Source: Chrysochromulina tobinii (taxonomy: Eukaryota > Haptophyta > Prymnesiales > Chrysochromulinaceae). From it: DNA of 23,942 bases. Below are positions 8,676-16,008 of the stretch, in pieces. Within the stretch, counting starts at the first letter, position 1. The number at the start of each line of letters is the position of its first letter. Location: assembly GCA_001275005.1 (NCBI GenBank), contig JWZX01002991.1, forward strand, positions 1 through 23,942. The letters are read 5' to 3'. The notes beneath the pieces were generated by a model that was not told the DNA's origin, did not search any database, and saw nothing but the letters and a program-made list of their open reading frames with translations. The translations under genes were made by a program, and so were the position numbers.

Positions 8676-8854
8676 TGCAAACGCCCTCCCCTCCCGATCG
8701 CGTCGGGGTGCACCGCGCCGGTGTGGCTACCGGCGTTTGGCAGGGCGTCGGCGTAGTGTGTGTGAATGTGAATGTGTGCCTGTGTTCTACTCCTTATATC
8801 TCCCACAAAAACTCCACCCAGCCCCCACTGGGGCCAACTGAGGACCGCCCGCAC
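8676..8854. promoter_or_regulatory. Short spacer upstream of the EF-hand/C2 gene
   Basis: This 179-bp gap lies between the SGNH-like gene stop and the EF-hand/C2 ATG, both on the minus strand. It contains a TG-rich run (TGTGTGTGAATGTGAATGTGTG) near 8755-8777 and must include the EF-hand/C2 promoter. Confidence 0.4.
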
Positions 8855-10268
8855 TCACTCGACCTGCACGGTCAAAGCCGTAAATTTGACGCGAGGCTCG
8901 GCGTGGTGCCGAATGTGCAGCACGCACTCCGAGGCGTTTGAACTGTCCACTTTGAGGCGAATGGCCCCCCCACCGCTCATCAGCTTCGACCAGCGGGTCG
9001 GATGGGGCCGCTGCTGGGGGCAGCCGCAACCTCCCGTACAATGAAAGGAGACCACGCCCGCGTTCTCATAACTATGCAAGAATTCCATTTGAAGAGTCAA
9101 GCGGCCGCGCTCAACGACTCGAAGCTTCAGCACCTGTCCTGCTTCGACGCTCACCCATCCGGGCTTCAGCGACCATGCGGTCGCGTTGAGCTTGGCCCGA
9201 AGATGAGCCGGGACCGATTCTTCGAATGTCCAGCCACCCAGATCCAATATAGAAAGGGAAGGGAAGTAATCGTAAGCTCCGTAGCAGTGGTTGATGACAT
9301 TACGGCCCGACCGGCGACATTTTCCTCGACCTTGATCCTCTGCACCAACGCGTGCGGTCCCATCGGCTCGCCATGTGAACGGTACCGCCGCCTCAGTGTG
9401 AAGAGTGTGAGCAGCGCCATCATACGCGCTCGGGGTTGCGATGCGTCCCAGCCAGCGAGAGAGCAGCTGCGCCCATGAGCGAACGAGCACCGCCTGCTCG
9501 AGAGATGCTCGCCTTTTCCGCCAGGGATGGAACCCGTCTTGGCTGATGCTAGCAACGGCGAGCTCCCCAATCGCAATCCGTGGGGCAAGCTCGTCGAACA
9601 TGGACAGCGAGGCCGCGCCACAATGCGTGGCGATCTGCGCTACGGCTCTGATGTGCTGAATGTGTAAGGCAGCGGCCTGACGAAGCTTGGCCGGTCCATC
9701 ACCAGTCATGCACGCCTCGTGCGTCTCTTTGACGCTCGCTCGCTGGTCACCAGTTCGCCAACGCGCATCGCTTCCGTCGGCGTTCCGACACCAGAAGAAG
9801 TTCAGCAGCACCGCCACGGCGGGAGGGTTCGGGTAAGCAGCGAATGCTGCGAGGAGCTCCTGGTGCACTCGAGCAGCGCTGTGTGCATCCATGTTCACAG
9901 CGTAGTCGATCAAGACGAGGTCAGCATCGTCGGGCACAAACGCGCTCAAGCAGCCACTGAGGAGCAGTCCTGCACCAGAGCCGCCGATGCCACGATTAAA
10001 GAGGGCGTGGCGTGGATTCGGCCAGCTGTGGTTGAGCTCGCGCATGAACATGGATAAAAAGCCAGAGTCTCTCAGCTGTGACGGCTCACTCTTTCTTGGC
10101 TGGTGGGAAATGCGTCTGTCGCATCCTTCCCCCGAAGCAGCCGCCAAAACTGGCGGTGATGGAGCCTCCTATGGCATAGACACGAATGCCAGCGCGTAAA
10201 GCTCGGCGCACACGTCTTTTCTGGCTGGCGTCACCGAGCAAGACCGCATCACTCAGAAATGATGCCAT
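8855..10268 (-). CDS. SGNH-hydrolase-like protein, reading frame interrupted near 10085-10150
   Basis: Two overlapping frames together make one protein. The ATG at 10268 opens a frame carrying the block I serine motif YAIGGSITAS, which stops at about 10086. A second frame, open from about 10160 to the stop at 8855, carries FMRELNHSWPNP, LFNRGIGGSG, the block III-like LVLIDYAVNMD, and the block V Asp-x-x-His as SQDGFHPW. A beta-rich C-terminal half follows (FLHSYENAGVVSFHC, GGCGC). SGNH hydrolases are esterases or acetyl-transferring enzymes that act on carbohydrate or lipid esters; here the catalytic Ser is in the first frame and the Asp-His in the second. No GT-AG intron joins them, since the only GT nearby gives stops, so a one-base gain or two-base loss, a sequencing error or a decayed gene is likely. 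The family call is fairly sure; functional status is not. Confidence 0.7.
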
Positions 10269-10532
10269 GGGTGGGTTCCGAGGCGTTGCTTTTCTGGTTC
10301 AGAGATTGAACAGCGAGGTCAACGCCGCATGGAGTCGACGGCAAGCTTCCGACGGCCCGCTAGGCGAGGCCAGCGTCGCGAGGGAGTCGACGGCAAGCTT
10401 CGTAAGCAACGGTTCGAGGTCGGATTTCTGCATGCAATCTGTCAATCAGTTCACCAAAGTTGAACAAGCACAAGGCGCAGGGTCCGTCGGATACTGGGTG
10501 GGCGCGAGCGGGCAGCAGGGGCTGGGCGCAGG
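10269..10532. promoter_or_regulatory. Divergent promoter with a 19-bp direct repeat
   Basis: A 264-bp gap between the SGNH-like gene (minus) and the EF-hand gene (plus). GGAGTCGACGGCAAGCTTC occurs perfectly at 10331-10349 and again at 10383-10401, 52 bp apart. No other structure was recognised. Confidence 0.55.
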
Positions 10533-11324
10533 ATGAATCTCGACGCCAAGCGCGAGGTGGCCATGGCCGCCAAGGAGGAGGCGAGACGGCAGCGAAACGC
10601 AAGCATCGCCGCCGACAAGAATGCCAAATCGGAGGCGCGAAAGCAGGCCGATTCCCAGGCACGCGCCGAAGCTGAGGCCCAGGCGGAGCAAACGCGCAAG
10701 CTCATGGCCCGGCGGGAGCAGAACCACGCGAGGCGGGCCGCCGCGCGCGGCCATCCGGATGCGATCGCTGGCTATTGCAAAGCGGACATCGTTGCCCTCA
10801 AGGCAGCCTTCGACGACTTTGACCGCGCCGTTTTCGGGCTTGATGAGCTGACTGGCTTGGTGGATCTCGAATCGTTCGTCCATTGTCTTCGCATGCAGCA
10901 CGAGGATCTCGAGCGAGAGGATGTGAGCATCTTGGAACGCTTTGGCGAGCCTGCCTTCGCCGATCTGCACGTCGTATCTTGGGGAGGAGATGCAACGCAA
11001 GACATCACGTTTGACTGGTTGCTCCCACGCGTGTGCCGGGCCGCGCGTCCGGCGCAGATTGAGAGTATGATGGCCTGGTTGGGCGTCGAGCAAGAGGCCG
11101 CTCCGAAGCTCAGCCTGGACGCAGAAATGCAGAACTCGATCACCGCCATTTTCCAGATGCTGAGGGGGGGTGGCCTCACATTGAGCAAACTACGAGAGGC
11201 CTTGGCTTCGACAGGCATCGACGCCGAGGATCTTAAATCGGCCTTCCAGGAGTTCGATCAAGACGGCAACGGGGCGCTCGATGCAAACGAGCTTGCAAGT
11301 ATGATGGCCAGCAGCCGAGTGTAA
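10533..11324 (+). CDS. EF-hand calcium-binding protein with N-terminal coiled coil
   Basis: A 263-residue protein from the ATG at 10533. Residues 1-70 are Ala/Lys/Arg/Glu/Gln-rich with heptad-like spacing, predicted as a charged helix or coiled coil. The middle holds EF-like helix pairs without good loops (LKAAFDDFDRAVFGL, FDWLLPRVC). Residues about 198-263 form an EF-hand pair in which only the last loop is canonical: DQDGNGALDANE, preceded by LKSAFQEF and followed by LASMMASS, as in calmodulin-like proteins. The preceding hand (IFQMLRGGGLTLSKLREAL) has lost its acidic ligands. One Ca2+ site is therefore expected. The gene converges on the D-ribulose kinase gene. The partner and pathway are not evident. 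Confidence 0.88.
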   Translation: MNLDAKREVAMAAKEEARRQRNASIAADKNAKSEARKQADSQARAEAEAQAEQTRKLMARREQNHARRAAARGHPDAIAGYCKADIVALKAAFDDFDRAVFGLDELTGLVDLESFVHCLRMQHEDLEREDVSILERFGEPAFADLHVVSWGGDATQDITFDWLLPRVCRAARPAQIESMMAWLGVEQEAAPKLSLDAEMQNSITAIFQMLRGGGLTLSKLREALASTGIDAEDLKSAFQEFDQDGNGALDANELASMMASSRV

Positions 11325-11830
11325 ACAGGGCGAAACGAACGGGTCAACGCCAAGATCGCGATATTCCGGAACGCGTCACTCGGCGAGTGAGCGAGCAGTG
11401 CCGCAAGCGGAGTCTGCAGTGACCAGTGTGTGGTGTCACAGTGACTGTGTCTCGGCGCGCCGTGGCGCGGAGCGAGACCCCGCCCCGTAACTATGGCCGA
11501 ATGCGCTGCCCATGGGCCATGCGCGGCGAGGCCGAGGTGCCGTTCTCAGGTTCGAGGTTGGTGGTTGCGAGATTTGCGAATCTGCCAGACGTTGGGCAGG
11601 AGATCGGATAGATCGGATGTTGCCATGTTGGTTGGCGTTAGGTTGGCGTTGTACAGATACGGAATATACGTTACGGTACTCTGTAGAAAGAGACCGGAGC
11701 AAGTGGCCGCAAGGGGCGGCAGCGCGGCAGCGCGGCACTCGTTTTCTAGTTTCTTGGTCAGGAACCCAGCGGTGTCCGGTGGTCAAGCTCCACAGGCGAT
11801 GTGCGCTGCATCGAAGCGTTCCGCGACCCC
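11325..11830. other. Intergenic between convergent genes, 506 bp
   Basis: This contains the 3' regions of the EF-hand gene (plus) and the D-ribulose kinase gene (minus). No supported gene; the open frames are shadows. Near 11605-11625 is a doubled GATCGGAT followed by GTTGCCAT, resembling the end of the 11-bp repeat array at 7523-7570. Confidence 0.5.
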
Positions 11831-13231
11831 TCATGTGCCACGGCATGCGAGCATGGCGGCCCCATACGCGGCCTCGATGTTCGCAGCGCGCGACGTGGGC
11901 ACGCTGAGCATCTTCTGGCGCAGCCTCGTCCACTGCGGGTTCTGCGCGCCCCCGCCACTTGTGAGCACGCGCCGCAGCGGCGACGCCCCGAGCTCTGCGA
12001 GCGCATCGTACCCCTGCTTCTCAACGACGGCGAGGCCATGCAAGATGCAGTGCAGGAAGTCGCGCCGCTCCGGCGGCACCGGCGAGAGCACGCCGACGGC
12101 GTTCGGGTCTGGGCGGGGGAAGCGCTCCCCCACGGTGCTCGAGGACAACGGGTAGTAGTCCGTGTATGGTGGAGGTACGCTTGGGTCGATGGCGCTCGAG
12201 AGGCGTTCGAGCTCCCCGGCGTCGAAGGCTTGCTCGCGCAGCACGGCGCATCCGGCGTTGGATGCGCCGCCCACAAGCCACAGGTCTCCCAGCCGGTGTG
12301 AGTACACGCCACGACGCGCATCCTCCGCGAATGTGGAGGAGAGCAGCTTAATTGCGAGAGTGGAACCCAGCGACGTAACTGCATCACCGACCTCGGTCGC
12401 GCCCGCGGCGAGGAAGGCGGCGATCGAGTCGGTCGTGCCGCCAACCACGATGCACTCGATCGGCAGGCCCCAGCGAGCCGCCACGTCCGGGCTCACAGTG
12501 CTAATTGGCTCACCGGGCGGCACTACAGGCGGCAGAGCCATGCCAATCGCCTCACCGATTGGACTGCCCGCGCTCATCCACGCGGGGTACTGGAGCGCCT
12601 GGACGTCATAGCCGAGTTTGAGTGCGTTGTGCCAGTCCGACGTGGGCGCGCTACCGGTGAGCATCGACGCGACAAAGTCAGCTTGATGCGCCAGGCGCTC
12701 CGACGGCTGCAGTGGACGCTCGAGATGGTACGCCAGCAACTTCGCGAGGGCCGACGTGGCAGAGCGCACCGTGTGGCCCTCGGGGGTGTGCGCCTTGAGG
12801 AGCTCCAGCGCGCCGTCGCCGCTGCCAGCGGCGGCCTGCTTACTCACGGAGAAGTCGTACATGCGCGGCAGTCCTCGGCCTGCCGCAGCCATGCCAGTCT
12901 CCGTGTCGAAGAGAAGCATGGAACTCGAAGTGCCGCTCACGGCGATGCGCTTGACGCATGCGCGCACTTCCTTGGGTAGCGCATCGAGCTGCGCGTGCAA
13001 TGCCGCGACCCAATCGGAGGCTTCTTGACTCCGTTCCTTATTGCCCCAGCCGCAACTCGCTGGGCAGGCAACGATCTCACCAGCCGCGTTGACGACGGCA
13101 CAGCGGACACCGCTAGTGCCGAAGTCGAAGCCTAGAGCAAGGCCGTCCGTCAGCGGCGTTAATTTGCGCGCTGGTGCGGGTACGGGCACGGTCATCGTCG
13201 CGCAAGCGAGGCCGAGCAGAAGCACGGTCAT
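11831..13231 (-). CDS. D-ribulose kinase, FGGY family, plastid/cyanobacterial type
   Basis: An ATP-dependent sugar kinase that phosphorylates a pentulose, by family resemblance D-ribulose to D-ribulose 5-phosphate, feeding the pentose phosphate or Calvin pool. The start ATG at 13231 gives 466 residues; the frame extends 80 codons further upstream with non-coding-like composition. Seen: the N-terminal phosphate loop GFDFGTSG at 34-41; MYDFSVSK; HQADF; SDWHNALKLGYD; then GGTTDSIAAFLAAGAT, VTSLGSTLAIKLLS, GVYSHRLGDLWLVGGASN and LTSGGGAQNPQW near the end. These match the plant At2g21370/cyanobacterial ribulokinase subfamily far better than bacterial xylulokinases. The first about 25 residues (MTVLLLGLACATMTVPVPAPAR) look like a signal peptide plus a short proline/alanine leader, consistent with import into a complex plastid; that location is inferred. 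Confidence 0.93.
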   Translation of the reverse strand: MTVLLLGLACATMTVPVPAPARKLTPLTDGLALGFDFGTSGVRCAVVNAAGEIVACPASCGWGNKERSQEASDWVAALHAQLDALPKEVRACVKRIAVSGTSSSMLLFDTETGMAAAGRGLPRMYDFSVSKQAAAGSGDGALELLKAHTPEGHTVRSATSALAKLLAYHLERPLQPSERLAHQADFVASMLTGSAPTSDWHNALKLGYDVQALQYPAWMSAGSPIGEAIGMALPPVVPPGEPISTVSPDVAARWGLPIECIVVGGTTDSIAAFLAAGATEVGDAVTSLGSTLAIKLLSSTFAEDARRGVYSHRLGDLWLVGGASNAGCAVLREQAFDAGELERLSSAIDPSVPPPYTDYYPLSSSTVGERFPRPDPNAVGVLSPVPPERRDFLHCILHGLAVVEKQGYDALAELGASPLRRVLTSGGGAQNPQWTRLRQKMLSVPTSRAANIEAAYGAAMLACRGT

Positions 13232-13758
13232 TCGGGGAGCTGTGTGCGCGAGCGCTGCACGCGAGCGCGACGATGTGAAACTCGCGTATGTAACTGTAAC
13301 GATACCGGTAAAAAGACACCGGGGGGAGCCGGGACACACACGGGACACACACGGGACACCACCGGTATGAAGCGTGAAACGACACACGCACCTTTCCTCT
13401 CTGAGAGACTTCACGCCGACACACTGCTGAGCAGCAAGCTCATCGTTCCCGCTCCGGCCCGCCCTCAGCATCGACCCTCAGCACCCGACCGCTCTCCATG
13501 CCGATCTCGCGGCGTACGGTAGCCCGACGCGAAGCGAGCTCTACGCTCGTGCGGCGTCCCAATCGTGGGTCTCTGCGCTGCCTTCTTTGCTGCCCTTCGC
13601 GCGTCGCTCCGACTCCCCACATCGAGTCCATCATGTCCGTGGAGCCCGAGCCGCGTCGCCGAGCGGGCGCGCAACGGCCAACGCCCAAGCGACGCCGAGC
13701 GAATCAGACGAGCGGGCGCCCAACGGCCAAGCGAATCAGACTTCGACGTCACAAGCTT
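13232..13758. other. Intergenic, 527 bp: ribulose kinase promoter with small repeats
   Basis: This lies between the kinase ATG and the stop of the next minus-strand gene. ATACCGGT (13302-13309) is repeated inverted as ACCGGTAT (13361-13368), enclosing an 11-bp tandem unit GGGACACACAC at 13331-13359. Further on, a 20-bp near-perfect direct repeat (GAGCGGGCGC-x-CAACGGCCA) is at 13661-13680 and 13710-13729, each followed by GCGAATCAGAC. The repeats near the kinase start could be promoter elements. No gene is supported. Confidence 0.6.
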
Positions 13759-14850
13759 TCAAACCGTCAGAACGCCACGTCTCGAGTCGCGCGTCGAGGG
13801 ACTCGGTGCGCGGCTCCACAGCTCGGCGCGCTTCCACAGCTTCCCGAAGAAGAGCTCAGTTTGAGCCCGTCGAGAAGCCGCGGACTCGGTGCCGAAAACG
13901 TGCGCGACGCCTCTGCGCGTGGGTGACTGCCGTGCGGATGCAGAACTCGCTTTGAGATTGAGTGCCTTCATTTTCAGAGCCTTCTCAGTATGCGCCTTCC
14001 ACACCTTTCGTGAATTCAGCAGAAATGATTTGTCCCCAGGCTTTTCCGTGGCGTGCAGAGGACGCGTGTAGCACAAGGGTCGATCGGACACTTCGGAATT
14101 GCCCAGGCCGCCTAGACGCGGCGAGTTATTGCGCGGCGAGGTGCGCAAGACGTGCTTGATCTTGTCCGGCTCCGGTGCGGATGGCAGCGCTTCGGGCGAA
14201 CGAGGGCCCAGGCGCGGCGTGATCGGATGAGTTGGCGAGTACCGCCGTTGCGCAGCATTGACCTTTCGCAGGAGCTCCTCGACACGTTCCTTCTCCGCTT
14301 TCATCAAGACATCATTGACCAACTCGTGTGCCGTCGGAACTATAAAGCCAGCTGCGTTGTTCTCGGGGCGGAACTTGTCGTCTTGGGTCCCCCACTGGGC
14401 CCAGATGTTGGTGAGTGAAGCCATGGACTCGAGGACTTCAAACCCGCCGGAAAGCCGACGTGAGCGATACGAGGATTTGTGGCTCGCGGGCACGTCTTCC
14501 CAGGGAGTCTGGAGTCTTCCCTCCAGCAAGAGGCTGGCCTGATTAGCTGTCGCCTCACTGAAGGTGACCTGCTGCTGCTTCTGCACCGCTAAGAGAGCCT
14601 GCACATTTACTCGGGTGGCGGGGATGGAGTCTAGGCGCGTGGACCGAAAGTTCTCATGCAAGTCCTTGACTTTGCTGGGGTCTATCCGCTCGGGCCTGCG
14701 CTTGTAAATGCCATCTTCGTCCATCTCGTCAATCTGCTGCTGCTTCTGCTGCGCCAACTTCAAGAGAGTCGCATGGTCAGGGTTTTCGGCGCCGTCGGTC
14801 GATTCGGTGCTGTAGCGAGTTTGTCGCCCTTTTCGACCCGCGTCTGTCAT
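13759..14850 (-). CDS. Hypothetical protein, basic and largely disordered
   Basis: An unrecognised 363-residue protein from the ATG at 14850, read with good GC3 bias. Seen: a charged, glutamine-rich N-terminal helix (LLKLAQQKQQQIDEMDEDG), a short conserved-looking core around 140-195 (LESMASLTNIWAQWG, then FIVPTAHELVNDVLMKAEKERVEELLRKV), and a Ser/Pro/Arg-rich tail with several SP and TP dipeptides. No membrane segment, signal peptide or catalytic motif is visible. The helical patches suggest a scaffold or cytoskeleton-associated protein, but that is only an impression. Its promoter carries an 11-bp tandem repeat. Confidence 0.75.
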   Translation of the reverse strand: MTDAGRKGRQTRYSTESTDGAENPDHATLLKLAQQKQQQIDEMDEDGIYKRRPERIDPSKVKDLHENFRSTRLDSIPATRVNVQALLAVQKQQQVTFSEATANQASLLLEGRLQTPWEDVPASHKSSYRSRRLSGGFEVLESMASLTNIWAQWGTQDDKFRPENNAAGFIVPTAHELVNDVLMKAEKERVEELLRKVNAAQRRYSPTHPITPRLGPRSPEALPSAPEPDKIKHVLRTSPRNNSPRLGGLGNSEVSDRPLCYTRPLHATEKPGDKSFLLNSRKVWKAHTEKALKMKALNLKASSASARQSPTRRGVAHVFGTESAASRRAQTELFFGKLWKRAELWSRAPSPSTRDSRRGVLTV

Positions 14851-14967
14851 GAGGGTCCGCGCTCTTCTTTTCGCTTCTCCGCGAGCCTTCTGTGCTTCTC
14901 CGTGACGCGGAAATTTTCCTTCGAAAAGAAGTTCCTAAGTTTGGAGATCTCAAAGTTGAAGGTGAAC

Positions 14968-15021
14968 CTGACACTCAGCTGACACTCAGCTGACACTCAG
15001 CTGACACTCAGCTGACACTCA
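14968..15021. repeat. 11-bp tandem repeat CTGACACTCAG, five copies, in promoter of the 13759-14850 gene
   Basis: Units start at 14968, 14979, 14990, 15001 and 15012; the last lacks its final base. Each junction creates a CAGCTG palindrome, an E-box-like hexamer. The array lies about 118-171 bp upstream of the minus-strand ATG at 14850, and the end of a long minus-strand frame at 15008 overlaps it. Confidence 0.93.
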
Positions 15022-15106
15022 CCTGTGTGGATTGACGGAACTGCTGAGAGACTGACATCTGCTTCGGGCAGTCTCGCAAGCTGCGTCCGCTAGCATAAGG
15101 CCCGCA

Positions 15107-15128
15107 TGTCCAACAACTCAGTTGGACA
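15107..15128. repeat. Perfect 8-bp inverted repeat (hairpin)
   Basis: TGTCCAAC (15107-15114), a loop of six bases, and GTTGGACA (15121-15128). It lies between the unrecognised gene and the histone deacetylase 3' region. Confidence 0.7.
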
Positions 15129-15265
15129 CAGCTCAGTTGCTGGCAGACGCTGTCAGCCGCAACCGGCGCAGCAACCAGCGCGGGCCAACGGGTGCCGCTT
15201 TGACGAACCCGTTGACGAACAGGGTCAATGGGCGCCGCTGCCGCCCGCTGGGGAGCCGCTGCCGT

Positions 15266-15334
15266 TCGGCTCCCGCTGCCGAGCGCTTCTGATGACGCGT
15301 CGAGTGCCGCAGAGGCAGCGGCAGCGGGAGCCGA
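15266..15334. repeat. Perfect 15-bp inverted repeat with 39-base loop
   Basis: TCGGCTCCCGCTGCC at 15266-15280 pairs exactly with GGCAGCGGGAGCCGA at 15320-15334. As RNA this would be a strong GC-rich stem on either strand. Confidence 0.85.
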
Positions 15335-15495
15335 GAGGTCATCACGAATGGGAAGGTGACCTACCCCCTTAACAGCAACGACGGCCGCCAGTGGTGTGGC
15401 CGCCGCCGGTGCCACGACGCGCGGCTTGCCCTGCGGCGGTGAGATGGGCGCTGAGATGGGCAAGCCCCGCATCGAGGTCTCAGTGGACCCGACTG

Positions 15496-15563
15496 GCGCC
15501 ATCGTGGGCACCGCTGCGGCAATTCGAGGGCGCCATCGTGGGCACCGCTGCGGCAATTCGAGG
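15496..15563. repeat. Perfect 34-bp tandem duplication
   Basis: The sequence starting GCGCCATCGTGGGCACCGCT is present twice head to tail, at 15496-15529 and 15530-15563, with no mismatch. Being identical, it is probably recent. Its length is not a multiple of three. Confidence 0.93.
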
Positions 15564-15896
15564 GCCGCGAGGCTGTCGCAGGCGGCTGTGGCGACCGCGG
15601 CGGCAGCGGCAGCGGCGGTGGCAACGTGGGAAGCTGCAGTGGCCGCCACGGAGGCGGTGACAGCGGTGCCAATCGGGTGCATGGACGGATCCATGGACGG
15701 CATTTGCGGTTCCCACAGCGAAGGTGCTCGCCGATTGCGAAGACGGCAGCACGGCCGCCGGGTCGCGTTGCCGTGGGCGTTGCCGCCGCCACGACGGCCG
15801 CCGGGGTCGCGTTGCCGTGAGCGCTGCCGCCGGCCACGGCGGCCGCTGCGGCCGCTGCCAAGGCGTTGGCGATGGCTGCCTCCTTTCGAGGCGAGA

Positions 15897-16008
15897 TGAG
15901 ACTCACGGGCGGTCCTGATGACGTCTGATTGCCTCCCTCCCTCACTCTGATGACGCCTGATTGCCCCTCTCATCAGGTAACCGGGAGCTGAGACTCACGG
16001 GCGGTCCT
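15897..16008. repeat. Nested direct repeats around the annotated end of the deacetylase
   Basis: TGAGACTCACGGGCGGTCCT occurs perfectly at 15897-15916 and 15989-16008. Between them CTGATGACG[T/C]CTGATTGCC occurs at 15915-15933 and 15947-15965 with one mismatch. On the minus strand the 20-mer contains GTGAGT, an ideal splice donor, and the 19-mer contains CATCAG and AATCAG, possible acceptors. Confidence 0.92.

Larger units (their letters stand above)
15008..15941 (-). other. Probable 3' extension of the histone deacetylase gene, structure unresolved
   Basis: Beyond the deacetylase stop, coding-like sequence continues in two other minus-strand frames. One (about 15924-15760) reads ISPRKEAAIANALAAAA with GC-ending codons. 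The other (about 15770-15100) reads MPSMDPSMHPIGTAVTASVA, then MRGLPISAPISPPQGKPRVV and SAPAAAASAALDASSEALGS, ending at a stop at 15008. The Ala/Pro/Ser composition matches the deacetylase tail. A GTGAGT donor at 15998 and an AG at 15925 would splice the deacetylase frame in phase into the first of these. How the second joins is unclear. Tandem duplications (20, 19 and 34 bp) have scrambled the region. Confidence 0.4.

Noticed and set aside
7922-8854. 310-codon minus-strand frame over the EF-hand/C2 gene
   Set aside because: Its HRRRP repeats are only the PAPPT minisatellite read in another frame.
13232-13471. 80-codon N-terminal extension of the ribulose kinase
   Set aside because: Composition is non-coding-like and runs through promoter repeats; the family alignment and leader peptide fit the ATG at 13231.
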